A stretch of 64,000 bases of DNA. Source: an uncultured Acidobacteriaceae bacterium. Its GTDB lineage: Bacteria > Acidobacteriota > Terriglobia > Terriglobales > Acidobacteriaceae. The stretch is from assembly GCA_937879855.1 (NCBI GenBank), contig CALFMO010000062.1, positions 1 through 64,000 on the forward strand, given 5' to 3'. The position numbers and the translations under genes were made by a program. The number at the start of each line of letters is the position of its first letter. Position 1 is the first letter of the stretch. Below are positions 33,936 through 42,694 of this stretch, piece by piece. Below the pieces are notes generated by a model. That model was given only the letters and a program-made list of their open reading frames with translations. It did no database searches and was not told the DNA's origin.

Positions 33936-35033
33936 ATCAAGAGTTGGTGCTGGAATACGAAAAACTGAACAAAAAAGTCCACGAACTTCGGGAGTATCTT
34001 TGACGCGGAGAGAGTCCGTCCGCAGCTAGCCGAAATCGAAAAGCAGTCTGCCGACCCGAATCTGTGGTCGAATCCGCAACGATCCCAGCAGGTGATGCGC
34101 GAAAAGAAGCGGTTGGAGCATGTGCTCTCCACCGATGCCGACCTGGCGCGCCGCGGCGATGACATCGCCGCCTACTTCGACCTCTCCAAGGAAGGCGAGA
34201 GTGTCGACGCAGACCTGCAACGTGAAATCGGTTCCCTCCGTGAGTTACTCGATAAACTGGAAACCGAAACGCTGCTCTCCGGCGAGAACGACGCCCGCAA
34301 CGCCATTGTCACCATTCATCCCGGCGCTGGCGGCACCGAGTCGCAGGATTGGGCCGATATGCTGCTGCGCATGTACCTGAGATGGGCCGAACGCCAGGGA
34401 TTCGAGACCGTGCTCTACGACTACCAGCCGGGCGAAGAGGCCGGGCTGAAGTCGGCAACCTTCGCGGTGAATGGCGAGTACGCCTTCGGACTTCTGCAGA
34501 GCGAGATCGGCGTACACCGCCTGGTGCGCATCTCGCCCTTCGATCAGGCCAAGCGGCGCCATACTTCATTCGCCAGCGTCTTCGTTTCGCCCGAAATCGA
34601 CGACAGCATTGAGATCGTCATTAAGCCCGAAGACATCCGCATCGATACTTACCGCTCCAGCGGCAAGGGCGGACAGCACGTGAACACCACAGATTCTGCC
34701 GTTCGCATCACTCACATTGCCACCGGGCTGGTCGCCAACTGCCAGAATGAGCGCTCGCAGCACAAGAACAAAGAGCGCGCCATGAGCATGCTTCGGTCGA
34801 AGCTCTACGAGTTCGAGATGGAAAAAAAACGGGCCGCGACTAAGAAAATTGAAGACTCGAAACTCGACATCGAATTCGGATCGCAGATCCGTTCTTACGT
34901 CCTGCAACCGTACCGCATGATTAAAGATCACCGTACCAAAGCCGAGGTTGGCGACGTCGATCGCGTGCTCGACGGCGATCTGCAACCCTTCATTCGCGCC
35001 TATCTGCTGGCGCGGCGTGGAGAAAAGCAGTGA
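33932..35033 (+). CDS. prfB: Peptide chain release factor 2, with programmed +1 frameshift
   Basis: RF2 terminates translation at UGA and UAA. The first frame runs from ATG 33932 to a TGA at 34001-34003 after 23 codons; skipping the T at 34001 joins it to the main frame (34002-35033), giving 366 residues, the normal RF2 length. The main part has the stop-codon tripeptide SPF (VRISPFDQA) and the catalytic GGQ (SSGKGGQHVNTTDSAV). The ATG overlaps the lnt stop. Without the frameshift only a 23-residue peptide is made, so low RF2 raises RF2 synthesis. Confidence 0.97.
33990..34004 (+). promoter_or_regulatory. RF2 +1 frameshift site
   Basis: GGGAG (33990-33994) acts as an internal Shine-Dalgarno-like element three bases before the slippery CTT codon (33998-34000), which is followed by TGA and C. 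The layout GGGAG-TAT-CTT-TGA-C matches the known prfB autoregulatory site. It is a functional recoding signal, not a sequencing error. Confidence 0.95.
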
Positions 35034-35704
35034 AGATGTCCGCAAAAAAAGCTAGACCAAAGAGGCCACCGAGAACGCAGGCCACCGCCATAAAGCTGGG
35101 GCCTCGTTTTCTGCGTGCATTTTTGTTTGCTGCGGAAAAGCACAAGGGCCAGACGAGAAAGGCCTCAACCATCCCCTACGTCGCTCACCTGATGGGCGTC
35201 GCATCCCTGGTGCTCGAGGCGAACGGCGACGAAGATCTGGCCATCGCTGCTCTGCTCCACGACGTTGTCGAAGATTGCGGGGGCGCTCCCATGCTGAGGG
35301 AAGTCCGCCGCCGCTTTGGAAAGCGCGTCGCGACAATTGTCGAAGGTTGTACCGACGCCGACACCGATCCCAAGCCGCCTTGGCGCGAGCGCAAGGAACA
35401 ATATCTCCGTCATCTGAAGACCGCGGATGCCGACACGCGCCTGGTTTCAGCCGCCGATAAGCTCAACAACGTGCGCTCCATTCTCAGCGATTACCGAGCT
35501 GTCGGAGAATCAGTCTGGTCAAGGTTCAAGGGTGGACGCGAGGGCACTCTTTGGTACTATCGGACTTTACTGAACATATTTCTCGAGCACCCGCGGAACC
35601 GCATCACCCGCGATTTTGAACTGGCCGTGAGCGAACTCGATTCGCTGGCCCGGGAGAAGACAATTCCCAGCGGCCCGACATCTCAACTGGCAGTGGGACC
35701 ATAA
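35030..35704 (+). CDS. HD-domain phosphohydrolase (SpoT/MESH1-like)
   Basis: The 224-residue protein has the HD-type pattern of (p)ppGpp hydrolases: HKGQTRKASTIPYVAHLMGVA, then ALLHDVVEDCGG (HD motif around residue 83) and later RLVSAADKLNNVRSI. There is no synthetase, TGS or ACT domain, so it resembles a small alarmone hydrolase; the substrate is inferred. The GTG at 35030 overlaps the prfB stop (GTGA) and has GGAG 7 bases upstream; an ATG two codons later is possible. Confidence 0.85.
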   Translation: MKMSAKKARPKRPPRTQATAIKLGPRFLRAFLFAAEKHKGQTRKASTIPYVAHLMGVASLVLEANGDEDLAIAALLHDVVEDCGGAPMLREVRRRFGKRVATIVEGCTDADTDPKPPWRERKEQYLRHLKTADADTRLVSAADKLNNVRSILSDYRAVGESVWSRFKGGREGTLWYYRTLLNIFLEHPRNRITRDFELAVSELDSLAREKTIPSGPTSQLAVGP

Positions 35705-35709
35705 CCGTT

Positions 35710-36945
35710 ATGGCGCGCATCATCGATCAAATCCGCGCTTCCAAGCTCCCCTCCAACATGATGCAGTTTGCTGCCCGGGGCGCGCTTCAGGTGCCGGCGC
35801 CCGAGAATATCGAGATTCTGGTGCATCTGGCGCGCCACAACAAAGTGTTCGGCGACTTGGCTCGCATGACCCTCGCCGGATGGGACGAAAAGGCTTCCCG
35901 GGCGGCCGCGGCTGATCCTCAAACCTCCGCCGAAGTGTTGGGGTATTTCATTTCGCCCGACAACTTGCGCCCGAGATTGCTGCCTGAACTCCTGGAGAAC
36001 CCTTCCGTTGCCGAAGGACAGTTGGTCAAACTCGCGCTCTCGGCTTCGCGCGACGTGATCGAGACGATGCTCAAGAGTCCGCGGATACGATCGATGAGCA
36101 GCGTACTCCAGGCCTTGAGCTCAAGTCCTTATCTGAAGCCGGAAGAAGTCGAAGAAGTGCGGAGGTTAATCAAGGCTGGCGAGACGGCGGTTGCCGCAAC
36201 CGCCACTGGCGAAGATGCCGAGCCCTCAGTTAAGTCGCCCGAGACCACCAGCGAAGAGCCCGCGTCGATTTCGAGTTCCGAGACCAACGACGAATGGGTG
36301 GACGATGGAACAGTCTCCGCCTATATCAACGATCACCTTCATGACATTGAGGCCGAGGGCGACAAGCCATTTCAGGCCATAGGCGGTGTTGTCGACTTGT
36401 TGGGTGAAGATTATTTTCCGGTGCTTGATGTGGTCGATCCGCCCGCCCCTGACGCGGCCGCGGCAGCTCCCAAGACTGCAGCAAAACCCGCGCCCAAGAA
36501 AGCCCATGACGAAGGCAAGCGCGAGAATGCGCTTCAGAAGATCAATCACCTCGACGTGAAGGGCCGCATCCAACTGGCTCTGAAGGGCAACAAGGAGGAG
36601 CGCTCGCTGCTTATTCGGGACGGCACAAAGGTCGTGGCGCTGGCTGTGCTCGAAGCCCCCAAACTCTCCGATGGCGAGGTGGAAAAATTTGCCAGCCAGA
36701 AGAATGTGTTGGAGGCCGTGTTGCGCCAGATTCCGCTGAAGCGGCGCTTCATGAAGAATTACAAAGTGGTACGCAACTTGGTGGGAAATCCGCGAACCCC
36801 CCTCGATCTCGGCCTTGGCCTGATGAAAAATTTGCTGATTGCGGACCTGAAGAATCTTTCTGCTAATAAGGAAGTTTCGGAAACCATTCGCAAGCTCGCG
36901 ATGAAAATGTACAAGCAGAAGCTTGACGCCGCGAACAAGAAATAA
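35710..36945 (+). CDS. Hypothetical acidobacterial-type protein with helical repeats
   Basis: The 411-residue protein has no signal peptide or membrane span. Residues 1-155 look like short helical (HEAT-like) repeats (NIEILVHLARHNKVFGDLARMTL, LLPELLENPSVAEGQLVKLAL). A disordered Ala/Glu/Pro-rich centre (about 155-265) follows, then a second helical domain (about 270-411) in which KINHLDVKGRIQLALKGNKEERSLLIRDGTKVVALAVLEAPKLS looks again like helical repeats. Function unknown. It starts 5 bases after the HD gene and is followed closely by the CoA-binding gene. Confidence 0.75.
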   Translation: MARIIDQIRASKLPSNMMQFAARGALQVPAPENIEILVHLARHNKVFGDLARMTLAGWDEKASRAAAADPQTSAEVLGYFISPDNLRPRLLPELLENPSVAEGQLVKLALSASRDVIETMLKSPRIRSMSSVLQALSSSPYLKPEEVEEVRRLIKAGETAVAATATGEDAEPSVKSPETTSEEPASISSSETNDEWVDDGTVSAYINDHLHDIEAEGDKPFQAIGGVVDLLGEDYFPVLDVVDPPAPDAAAAAPKTAAKPAPKKAHDEGKRENALQKINHLDVKGRIQLALKGNKEERSLLIRDGTKVVALAVLEAPKLSDGEVEKFASQKNVLEAVLRQIPLKRRFMKNYKVVRNLVGNPRTPLDLGLGLMKNLLIADLKNLSANKEVSETIRKLAMKMYKQKLDAANKK

Positions 36946-36957
36946 TCCGGAGAACGC

Positions 36958-37371
36958 ATGGCTTCACTACCGCAACCCGATCCGATCACCGAACTCTTGA
37001 AGCGTGCGAAAACCATCGCGGTCGTCGGCCTCTCTTGCAATCCCCTGCGCCCCAGTCACGGCGTCTCGGCCTACATGCAGACCCACGGATATCGCATCAT
37101 TCCAGTCAATCCTCAAATTCACGAGTGCCTGGGCGAAAAAGCGTATGCCTCGCTGCTCGAGGTTCCGGAAAAGATCGACATCGTGGATATTTTTCGCCGT
37201 CCGGAATTTGTGGAAGAAGTGGTTGATCAGGCGATCCAGCTAAAAGCCCCGGCGATCTGGATGCAAGAGGACGTCATTCACGAGAAGGCCGCTGAAAAAG
37301 CCCGCCAGGCTGGAATCTTCGTGGTCATGGACCGTTGCATCCTGAAAGAACACCGCGCTCGCTTTCGGTGA
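36958..37371 (+). CDS. CoA-binding domain protein (YccU family)
   Basis: The 137-residue protein is a single Rossmann-type CoA_binding domain: IAVVGLSCNPLRPSHGVSAYMQTHGYRIIPVNP near the start, DIVDIFRRPEFV near residue 80 and AIWMQEDVIHEKAAEKARQAGIFVVMDRCILKEH at the end. Such proteins bind CoA but the physiological role is unclear. The ATG has CCGGAG about 6 bases upstream. It ends the plus-strand series that began with lpxD. Confidence 0.88.
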   Translation: MASLPQPDPITELLKRAKTIAVVGLSCNPLRPSHGVSAYMQTHGYRIIPVNPQIHECLGEKAYASLLEVPEKIDIVDIFRRPEFVEEVVDQAIQLKAPAIWMQEDVIHEKAAEKARQAGIFVVMDRCILKEHRARFR

Positions 37372-37395
37372 TAAATGTGAACGTCCCATTTCGAT

Positions 37396-37430
37396 GTTGT
37401 CATCCTGAGCGAAGCGAAGGACCCATGTAC
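37396..37430. repeat. Dispersed repeat (GTTGTCATCCTGAGC...GAAGGACCC family)
   Basis: A second copy of the short dispersed repeat, sharing about 30 of 33 bases with the copy at 40278. It lies between converging genes (CoA-binding protein and phosphatase), so it may act in termination, but no stem with a U-tract is evident. Confidence 0.65.
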
Positions 37431-37485
37431 TTGCCTGGAGTGCCGGGGCCTTTCCTTCGTTCAGGAAGACAAAGCGGTTACCGAA

Positions 37486-38760
37486 CTATCGTCCAACGCC
37501 CACAAAAACCACGCTGGCATCGTCGCGCAAATTCGCACCGTTAACGAACGACCGCACGTCATCCACGATGCTTACCGCCGAGGAGCCCACCTTCACCGCA
37601 TGTTCCGCCAGACGGCAGAGACCGTACTCTTCTCCGCTCGCATTCTCCGCTTCGGTAATGCCATCACTGTAAAAGACGAGCTTCGAACCCTCCGACAGCG
37701 TCACTTGCGTTTCGGAATAATCCCCGCAACTCAGGCCCAGAGGCAGCCCGCGTTCCGTATCCAGAAACCGCTCGCCCTGCTTGTCGATCAATAGAGGCCG
37801 CAAATGTCCGGCATTGGCGAAAGTCAGCGAGCGATTTGCAGGTTCGAGCACGGCATAGACCATGGTCACGAATTTTCCCGCAGGGAAATCGTCTACCAGC
37901 AACTGGTTCAGCCGATTCAAGACCTCAGCCGGGGTGCAGCACGCCTCTGCCAGCGAGCGTAAGACGCCGCGTGTAGCCGACATCAACAGCGCAGCGGCGG
38001 TACCTTTGCCGGACACATCTGCCAGAACAAGTCCCCAACGCCCGTCGGGAAAGGGAATGAAGTCGTACCAGTCGCCGCCCACGGCCCGCGCGGGCACGCT
38101 GAGTCCGGAAACGACGAATCCTGGAATGTACGGAGAACTCTTGGGCAGCAACGCCTGCTGCATCGCGCGCGCTTCTTGCGCCTCGCGGTCGAGTGCGGCC
38201 CGTTCTGCGCGTTCCGACTGAAGGCGCCGCGCATTGTCCACGGCCACGGCGACGTGATCGCACAAGGCCTGCAGAATTCTCAACTGCTGTCGCGGGAAAC
38301 CGTCCACTTCGGGATGCGACGCTGTGAATACGCCCACCAGTCGCTCGCCCACACGCAGCGGAATCGCCACCTCCGAGAGCGTCGATTCCTCACACCCAAT
38401 GTAATATTCGTCCTCGCGCACGTCCGGGGCATAACGCATCTGGCCGTTCGCCGCGACGTAGCCCACCATCCCCTCACAGCCAATTTTCAGGCGATGGCCT
38501 TTGCCATTCACGCTGCATCCCCGCACCCCGCTCAGCACCATCTCGCTGCGCGTTTCGTCGTGCAGATAGATGCTCGCTTCCAGACAGCCAAAGCCGAGTA
38601 TTACTTCGTTGACGACGCTGTCGATGAGCTGGTCGAGGTCGAGAATCGAGGTGATTCGCTGCGCCGCTTTCTGCACCCGCTGCAAGTCTTCGATGAGGTC
38701 GCCCGGCGCGACGCGGCCGGACACAATCTCGTTGTAGGGAACGTTCGGAACCGTTGACAT
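37486..38760 (-). CDS. GAF-domain SpoIIE/RsbU-type serine phosphatase
   Basis: The 424-residue protein has an N-terminal GAF domain (about 35-175) and a C-terminal PP2C-like SpoIIE domain (about 220-420) with GGDWYDFIPFPDGRWGLVLADVSGKGTAAALLMS, the metal-binding Asp signature. Such enzymes dephosphorylate anti-sigma antagonists in partner-switching pathways, with the GAF domain sensing a signal. I choose the ATG at 38760 (MSTVPNVPYNE), preceded by GGAAGG about 9 bases away, over the frame start at 38796. No anti-sigma gene is adjacent. Confidence 0.88.
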   Translation of the reverse strand: MSTVPNVPYNEIVSGRVAPGDLIEDLQRVQKAAQRITSILDLDQLIDSVVNEVILGFGCLEASIYLHDETRSEMVLSGVRGCSVNGKGHRLKIGCEGMVGYVAANGQMRYAPDVREDEYYIGCEESTLSEVAIPLRVGERLVGVFTASHPEVDGFPRQQLRILQALCDHVAVAVDNARRLQSERAERAALDREAQEARAMQQALLPKSSPYIPGFVVSGLSVPARAVGGDWYDFIPFPDGRWGLVLADVSGKGTAAALLMSATRGVLRSLAEACCTPAEVLNRLNQLLVDDFPAGKFVTMVYAVLEPANRSLTFANAGHLRPLLIDKQGERFLDTERGLPLGLSCGDYSETQVTLSEGSKLVFYSDGITEAENASGEEYGLCRLAEHAVKVGSSAVSIVDDVRSFVNGANLRDDASVVFVGVGR

Positions 38761-38831
38761 GACACCAATCCTTCCGCCTGAAGGAGGTCTGAGCACAATC
38801 CTAATGCAAAATAAGATGTCGCGAGCAGTCG

Positions 38832-40202
38832 CTACGATTCTTTCTTTGCTCGCTCAGGGCCGATCTCGCTGCCTCGCGAACGTTGCCGTTTTATCTCTTC
38901 CATTCGCTCCCTGATTCGTTTCTCAATGCCTTCACCGGTCGGCCGGTAATATACGCGATCGCGTAAATTGTCGGGCAGGCACTGCATGTCGGCGACTTTG
39001 CCTTCCAAGTCGTGCGCGTACTGATAGCCCCGCCCGTAGCCGAGTCCTTTCATCAGGCCAGTAGGAGCGTTGCGCAAGTGTAGAGGAACCAGGTCTGCGG
39101 CGGTTTGCTCTACGTCCTGCTGCACCTCTCCGTAGGCCGTATAAAGCGCATTCGACTTGGGCGCGACCGAAAGATAAACGACGGCCTGCGCTAGCGCCAG
39201 ATTGCCTTCCGGCATGCCGATGAAGTCCACCGCGTCGCGCGCTGCCATGCACAGGGCAAGCGCATTCGGATCTGCCAGCCCAATATCTTCCACCGCCATC
39301 CGCACCACGCGGCGCGCAACATAGAGGGGATCCTCTCCCGCTTCGAGCATGCGGCCCAACCAGTACAGCGCCGCATCCGGATCGCTGTTGCGCACCGATT
39401 TGTGCAGGGCGGAGATCAGGTTGTAGTGCTCTTCGCCCGACTTGTCGTAGAGCAGAATACGTTTCTGCAGTGCGTCGCGGACGATCTCGTCGGTAATCTC
39501 CAGCGCACCCTGCGCATTTTTCTGCGCCAGCCCAGCAGCAACTTCCAAAACGTTGTAAGCGCTGCGCGCATCGCCGCTGGTATAGCTGGCGATTTTCCTG
39601 AGCACGTCGTCAGACGCCGTCAGATTCTTCTCACCGACCCCGCGCTCGCGATCCGCAAGCGCCCGCCGCAGCAGCAGCACGATCTGGTCTTCGGTAAGCG
39701 GCTTCAAAACATAAACCCGGCAGCGCGAGAGCAAGGCTGAGTTGATCTCGAACGACGGATTTTCCGTGGTGGCTCCGATCAAACGAATATTGCCCTTCTC
39801 CACGTGCGGCAGAAAAGCGTCCTGCTGCGCCTTGTTGAAGCGATGAATCTCGTCGATGAAAACGATAGTGCGTGTGCCGTACTGCCGAGCCCGCTCGGCG
39901 TCGGCCATGACCTGCTTGATCTCCTTGATTCCCGCCAGTACAGCCGAGAACTCGATAAACTCCGCCTTGGTCATGTTTGCGATGATCTTGGCGAGCGTTG
40001 TTTTCCCAGTCCCCGGAGGTCCCCAGAAGATGAGTGAGCCCGTGTCGTCGCGGTCGACCTGCGTCCGCAGCGGCTTGCCCGGACCAATCAAGTGCTCCTG
40101 CCCGACGAACTCGTCGAGCGTACGCGGGCGCATGCGGTCGGCGAGCGGGCGAGGAGCATCGGCGCCGCTACCCGCATTCGGAATGGGCTGGAAGAGACTC
40201 AC
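38832..40202 (-). CDS. rarA: Replication-associated recombination ATPase RarA (MgsA)
   Basis: This AAA+ clamp-loader-like ATPase acts at stalled replication forks. The 456-residue protein shows Walker A GPPGTGKTT (about residue 60), Walker B IVFIDEIHRFNKAQQDAFLP, sensor-1 GATTENPSFEINSALLSR, and the C-terminal tetramerisation region with SALHKSVRNSDPDAALYWLGRMLEAGEDP and LRNAPTGLMKGLGYGRGYQYAHD. All match RarA/MgsA/WRNIP1. It runs in the same direction as the upstream mqnA-like gene but 408 bases away, so it probably has its own promoter. Confidence 0.95.
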   Translation of the reverse strand: MSLFQPIPNAGSGADAPRPLADRMRPRTLDEFVGQEHLIGPGKPLRTQVDRDDTGSLIFWGPPGTGKTTLAKIIANMTKAEFIEFSAVLAGIKEIKQVMADAERARQYGTRTIVFIDEIHRFNKAQQDAFLPHVEKGNIRLIGATTENPSFEINSALLSRCRVYVLKPLTEDQIVLLLRRALADRERGVGEKNLTASDDVLRKIASYTSGDARSAYNVLEVAAGLAQKNAQGALEITDEIVRDALQKRILLYDKSGEEHYNLISALHKSVRNSDPDAALYWLGRMLEAGEDPLYVARRVVRMAVEDIGLADPNALALCMAARDAVDFIGMPEGNLALAQAVVYLSVAPKSNALYTAYGEVQQDVEQTAADLVPLHLRNAPTGLMKGLGYGRGYQYAHDLEGKVADMQCLPDNLRDRVYYRPTGEGIEKRIRERMEEIKRQRSRGSEIGPERAKKES

Positions 40203-40277
40203 GGCAGCCTTTACGCAAAACTCGCAATCTTCAGCTTAACTCATCCTAATTCCCAGGAGTTCTCATCGTCCCGCAGG

Positions 40278-40355
40278 TTGTCATCCTGAGCAAAGCGAAG
40301 GACCCATGTACTCAGCTGTCAATTTTGCTGTTCGTTTTGCGAGAAGAATGACAAC
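40278..40355. repeat. Dispersed repeat with short terminal inverted repeats
   Basis: The 408-base gap 40203-40610 holds no convincing gene. The element begins GTTGTCAT (40278-40285) followed by the CCTGAGCAAAGCGAAGGACC core, and its far end ATGACAAC (40348-40355) is the reverse complement of the start. The rest of the gap shows nothing I can identify. Confidence 0.55.
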
Positions 40356-40610
40356 GCTTGTTCCTGATTGTCGGCAAGTTGTTGACCCTGCGTGGAAGTG
40401 ATTGAAAAGTCGGAAAGCTGCGTGGTCGCAGCGAGAGCAATTCCTGCGACGGTGGTACCTTTCCCGCATCCCGCCGGCGATCGTCGCTGCCAGAGGCCTT
40501 TGCGGCTCGGGAAAAGGCATCGTAATGAGCAATTAGATCGTTAAAGGCAGTCGGCGAATGGCGCAGCACCCTTACGCATCGGTAGCCATACAAAACTGTA
40601 CATACATGGC

Positions 40611-41447
40611 CTACAACGCGACTGCCTTCGTTGTATCCACAAATTGCAGTTCCGGTGCAGCCGGCAGAGCACCAATCTCCGCCGCGTACCGATAGAACAA
40701 CTGCAATCCTTCCAGGCATCCGGAGTCGAGCTGGTAGTGAATATTCCGAGTCAAATACGCCCGCACTTCCGCCCCACTGATTCTGACTCGCGGCGCCCAT
40801 TCGCGCGCAATCTGGTTGAGATTGGAAGCCTCCAGCCCGTGATCGCGCGAATTCTGAAACACCGCCGGCAAATCCAGCGATGGCGCAGCTTCCGGCAACG
40901 CATCCTTGCGCACCGCCCAAAACGCAAAAACAAAAGGCTTGCCGGTATGGCGAATCCATTCTTCCGCCAGGTCGAACGTATGATAGCGGCCGCGGTCCAC
41001 CATCAACGCCGGATCTCCGATGAGCAAACCCGCATCGTTCTCGGCCAGCATCTGGTCAACGTCGGGCGCCATCGAACTGTACGTCCTTCCACCGCCCAGC
41101 CACTTCTCAAACAGAATCTTCATCAGCGCTACAGACGTCATCGACGAAGTATCGAGCGCAACCGTACGCACCTGCTCGATCGGAACCTTGCTGACCAACA
41201 GAATCGACCGCACCGCCCGCCGCGAGGCAATCGCGACTTCAGGCAGTATCTGTAACCCGGGAATCTCCGCATACGCCGCTGCCGGAATAATGCCGATGTC
41301 GGCCGTCCCATCAGCTAGTGATCGGGCGCAAGCCGAGGGCAGGGTATAGGAGATATCAAAAAATTTGCCGGCTTCGCCATGCTCGAAATCCCACATCAGA
41401 GGGGCAGTATTAAGGTAGGAAATGGCGGAAATTCGTAGCCGTCGCAT
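40611..41447 (-). CDS. mqnA: MqnA-type chorismate dehydratase (futalosine menaquinone pathway)
   Basis: MqnA dehydrates chorismate to 3-enolpyruvyl-benzoate, the first step of the futalosine route to menaquinone. The protein (278 residues from the ATG at 41447) begins RRLRISAISYLNTAPLMWDFEHG and contains LADGTADIGIIPAAAYAEI, RSILLVSKVPIEQVRTVALDTSSMTSVALMKILFEKWL and DAGLLIGDPALM, all typical of this periplasmic-binding-like fold. Menaquinone would serve anaerobic or metal-linked respiration, fitting the decaheme conduit later in the window. MqnD, a related protein, is less likely given the N-terminal pattern. Confidence 0.85.
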   Translation of the reverse strand: MRRLRISAISYLNTAPLMWDFEHGEAGKFFDISYTLPSACARSLADGTADIGIIPAAAYAEIPGLQILPEVAIASRRAVRSILLVSKVPIEQVRTVALDTSSMTSVALMKILFEKWLGGGRTYSSMAPDVDQMLAENDAGLLIGDPALMVDRGRYHTFDLAEEWIRHTGKPFVFAFWAVRKDALPEAAPSLDLPAVFQNSRDHGLEASNLNQIAREWAPRVRISGAEVRAYLTRNIHYQLDSGCLEGLQLFYRYAAEIGALPAAPELQFVDTTKAVAL

Positions 41448-41487
41448 GCTTTCCACAATTTTAACAAACCCATTGTGACGCATGACC

Positions 41488-41517
41488 TTGACATGATTCC
41501 GCGCCAATAGTTACAGT
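41488..41517 (+). promoter_or_regulatory. Possible promoter of dprA
   Basis: TTGACA (41488-41493) is followed after 18 bases by TACAGT (41512-41517), four of six matches to a -10 box. Transcription would start near the ribosome-binding site, leaving almost no leader, so this is uncertain. Confidence 0.3.
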
Positions 41518-41533
41518 CCGCTCGGAGTCTCTT

Positions 41534-42694
41534 TTGTCCAACGCCGCTGTATTAACGGCCGCGACTCACCTTCTGGAGTGGCTGGCCATCTCGCTGACCC
41601 CCGCGCTCGGACCCACCAAGGCGCGAAAGCTCGTCGAACATTTCGGTTCTGCCGAAGCCGTTTTCCGCGCCTCATTGACCGAACTCGAGAGCACCGGAAT
41701 TCAAGCCGTTTCTGCGCAATCGCTGGCCACCGGCAAGTCTGCGGAGTTGGCGCGCGAAGAGATTGCCCGCGCCGCCGCTGCCGACGTCACCATGCTCTCG
41801 ATGGACGATCCCTTCTATCCCCCGCGCCTGAAGGAAATCTATGATCCTCCACTGATCCTTCGCGTACGCGGCAACGCCGACGTGCTGACCAGGCCCGGCA
41901 TCGCCATGGTAGGCACGCGCCATCCCACGCCCTATGGTTCTGGCATGGCTGAGCGTCTGGCGTGCGACCTCGCGGCCCAGGGGTTGGTCATTATTAGTGG
42001 CATGGCCCGCGGCGTCGACACCGCCAGCCATCGAGGCGCGATCTCCGCCAAAGGCAAGACCACCGCGGTGTTTGGCACAGGCGTCGATGTCATCTATCCC
42101 AAAGAGAATTCGCGGCTCTCGGAACAGATTCTGGCCCTTGGCGGCGCGCTCATCTCCGAGTTTCCACTGGGAACGTTTGCCGCCCCGCAAAACTTTCCCA
42201 TCCGCAACCGCATCATTAGCGGAATGTCGTGCGGCGTGCTCGTCGTCGAAGCTGCGGAATACTCCGGCACACGCATCACTGCGCGCTGCGCCCTGGAGCA
42301 GAATCGCGACGTCTTCGCTGTGCCCGGCAACGTCACCAACAAAAATTCCTGGGGTCCGAACACGCTCATTAAACAGGGAGCCAAGCTGGTGGCGACTTGG
42401 GAAGACGTGTGGGAGGATCTCCCGACAGAAGTACGACTTGCATTGACTCCGCCCGCCTCGCCTGAATCCGCAGGCGCCTCCACCGCATCTCTATTCCCAG
42501 ACGAAGGGCTCCCTCCTCACGAGAAGCGAATCCTGTCCCTGCTGAAAGCCGACGAGGCCACGCACATCGACGAACTGGTCGAGCGCCTGGAAAACGAAAT
42601 GTCCTCCTCCGAAATCTTCGCCGCTCTGTTCGAACTGGAACTAGGCGGCAAGGTAAGGCAAATGCCGGGGAAGAATTTTGTGAAAAGCTTCTAG
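41534..42694 (+). CDS. dprA: DNA-processing protein DprA
   Basis: DprA loads RecA on incoming single-stranded DNA in natural transformation. The 386-residue protein has an N-terminal SAM-like helical region, the Rossmann core (GTRHPTPYG, ISGMARGVDTASHRGAI, GTGVDVIYPKEN, EFPLGTFAAPQNFPIRNRIISGMSCGVLVVEAAEYSGTRITA) and a C-terminal winged-helix region after a linker near residue 310. The start is a TTG with GGAG about 6 bases upstream. Type IV pilus genes in the same window make natural competence plausible. Its stop codon lies inside the inverted repeat flanking the S23 gene. Confidence 0.93.
   Translation: MSNAAVLTAATHLLEWLAISLTPALGPTKARKLVEHFGSAEAVFRASLTELESTGIQAVSAQSLATGKSAELAREEIARAAAADVTMLSMDDPFYPPRLKEIYDPPLILRVRGNADVLTRPGIAMVGTRHPTPYGSGMAERLACDLAAQGLVIISGMARGVDTASHRGAISAKGKTTAVFGTGVDVIYPKENSRLSEQILALGGALISEFPLGTFAAPQNFPIRNRIISGMSCGVLVVEAAEYSGTRITARCALEQNRDVFAVPGNVTNKNSWGPNTLIKQGAKLVATWEDVWEDLPTEVRLALTPPASPESAGASTASLFPDEGLPPHEKRILSLLKADEATHIDELVERLENEMSSSEIFAALFELELGGKVRQMPGKNFVKSF

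Noticed and set aside
33932..34003. Apparent frameshift error at the start of prfB
   Set aside because: The CTT-TGA-C site with a preceding GGGAG is the known programmed frameshift, so the gene is intact.
40281..40532. 83-codon minus-strand frame in the rarA/mqnA gap
   Set aside because: Its end is the translated dispersed repeat (YMGPSLCSG) and the rest lacks a ribosome-binding site or family features.
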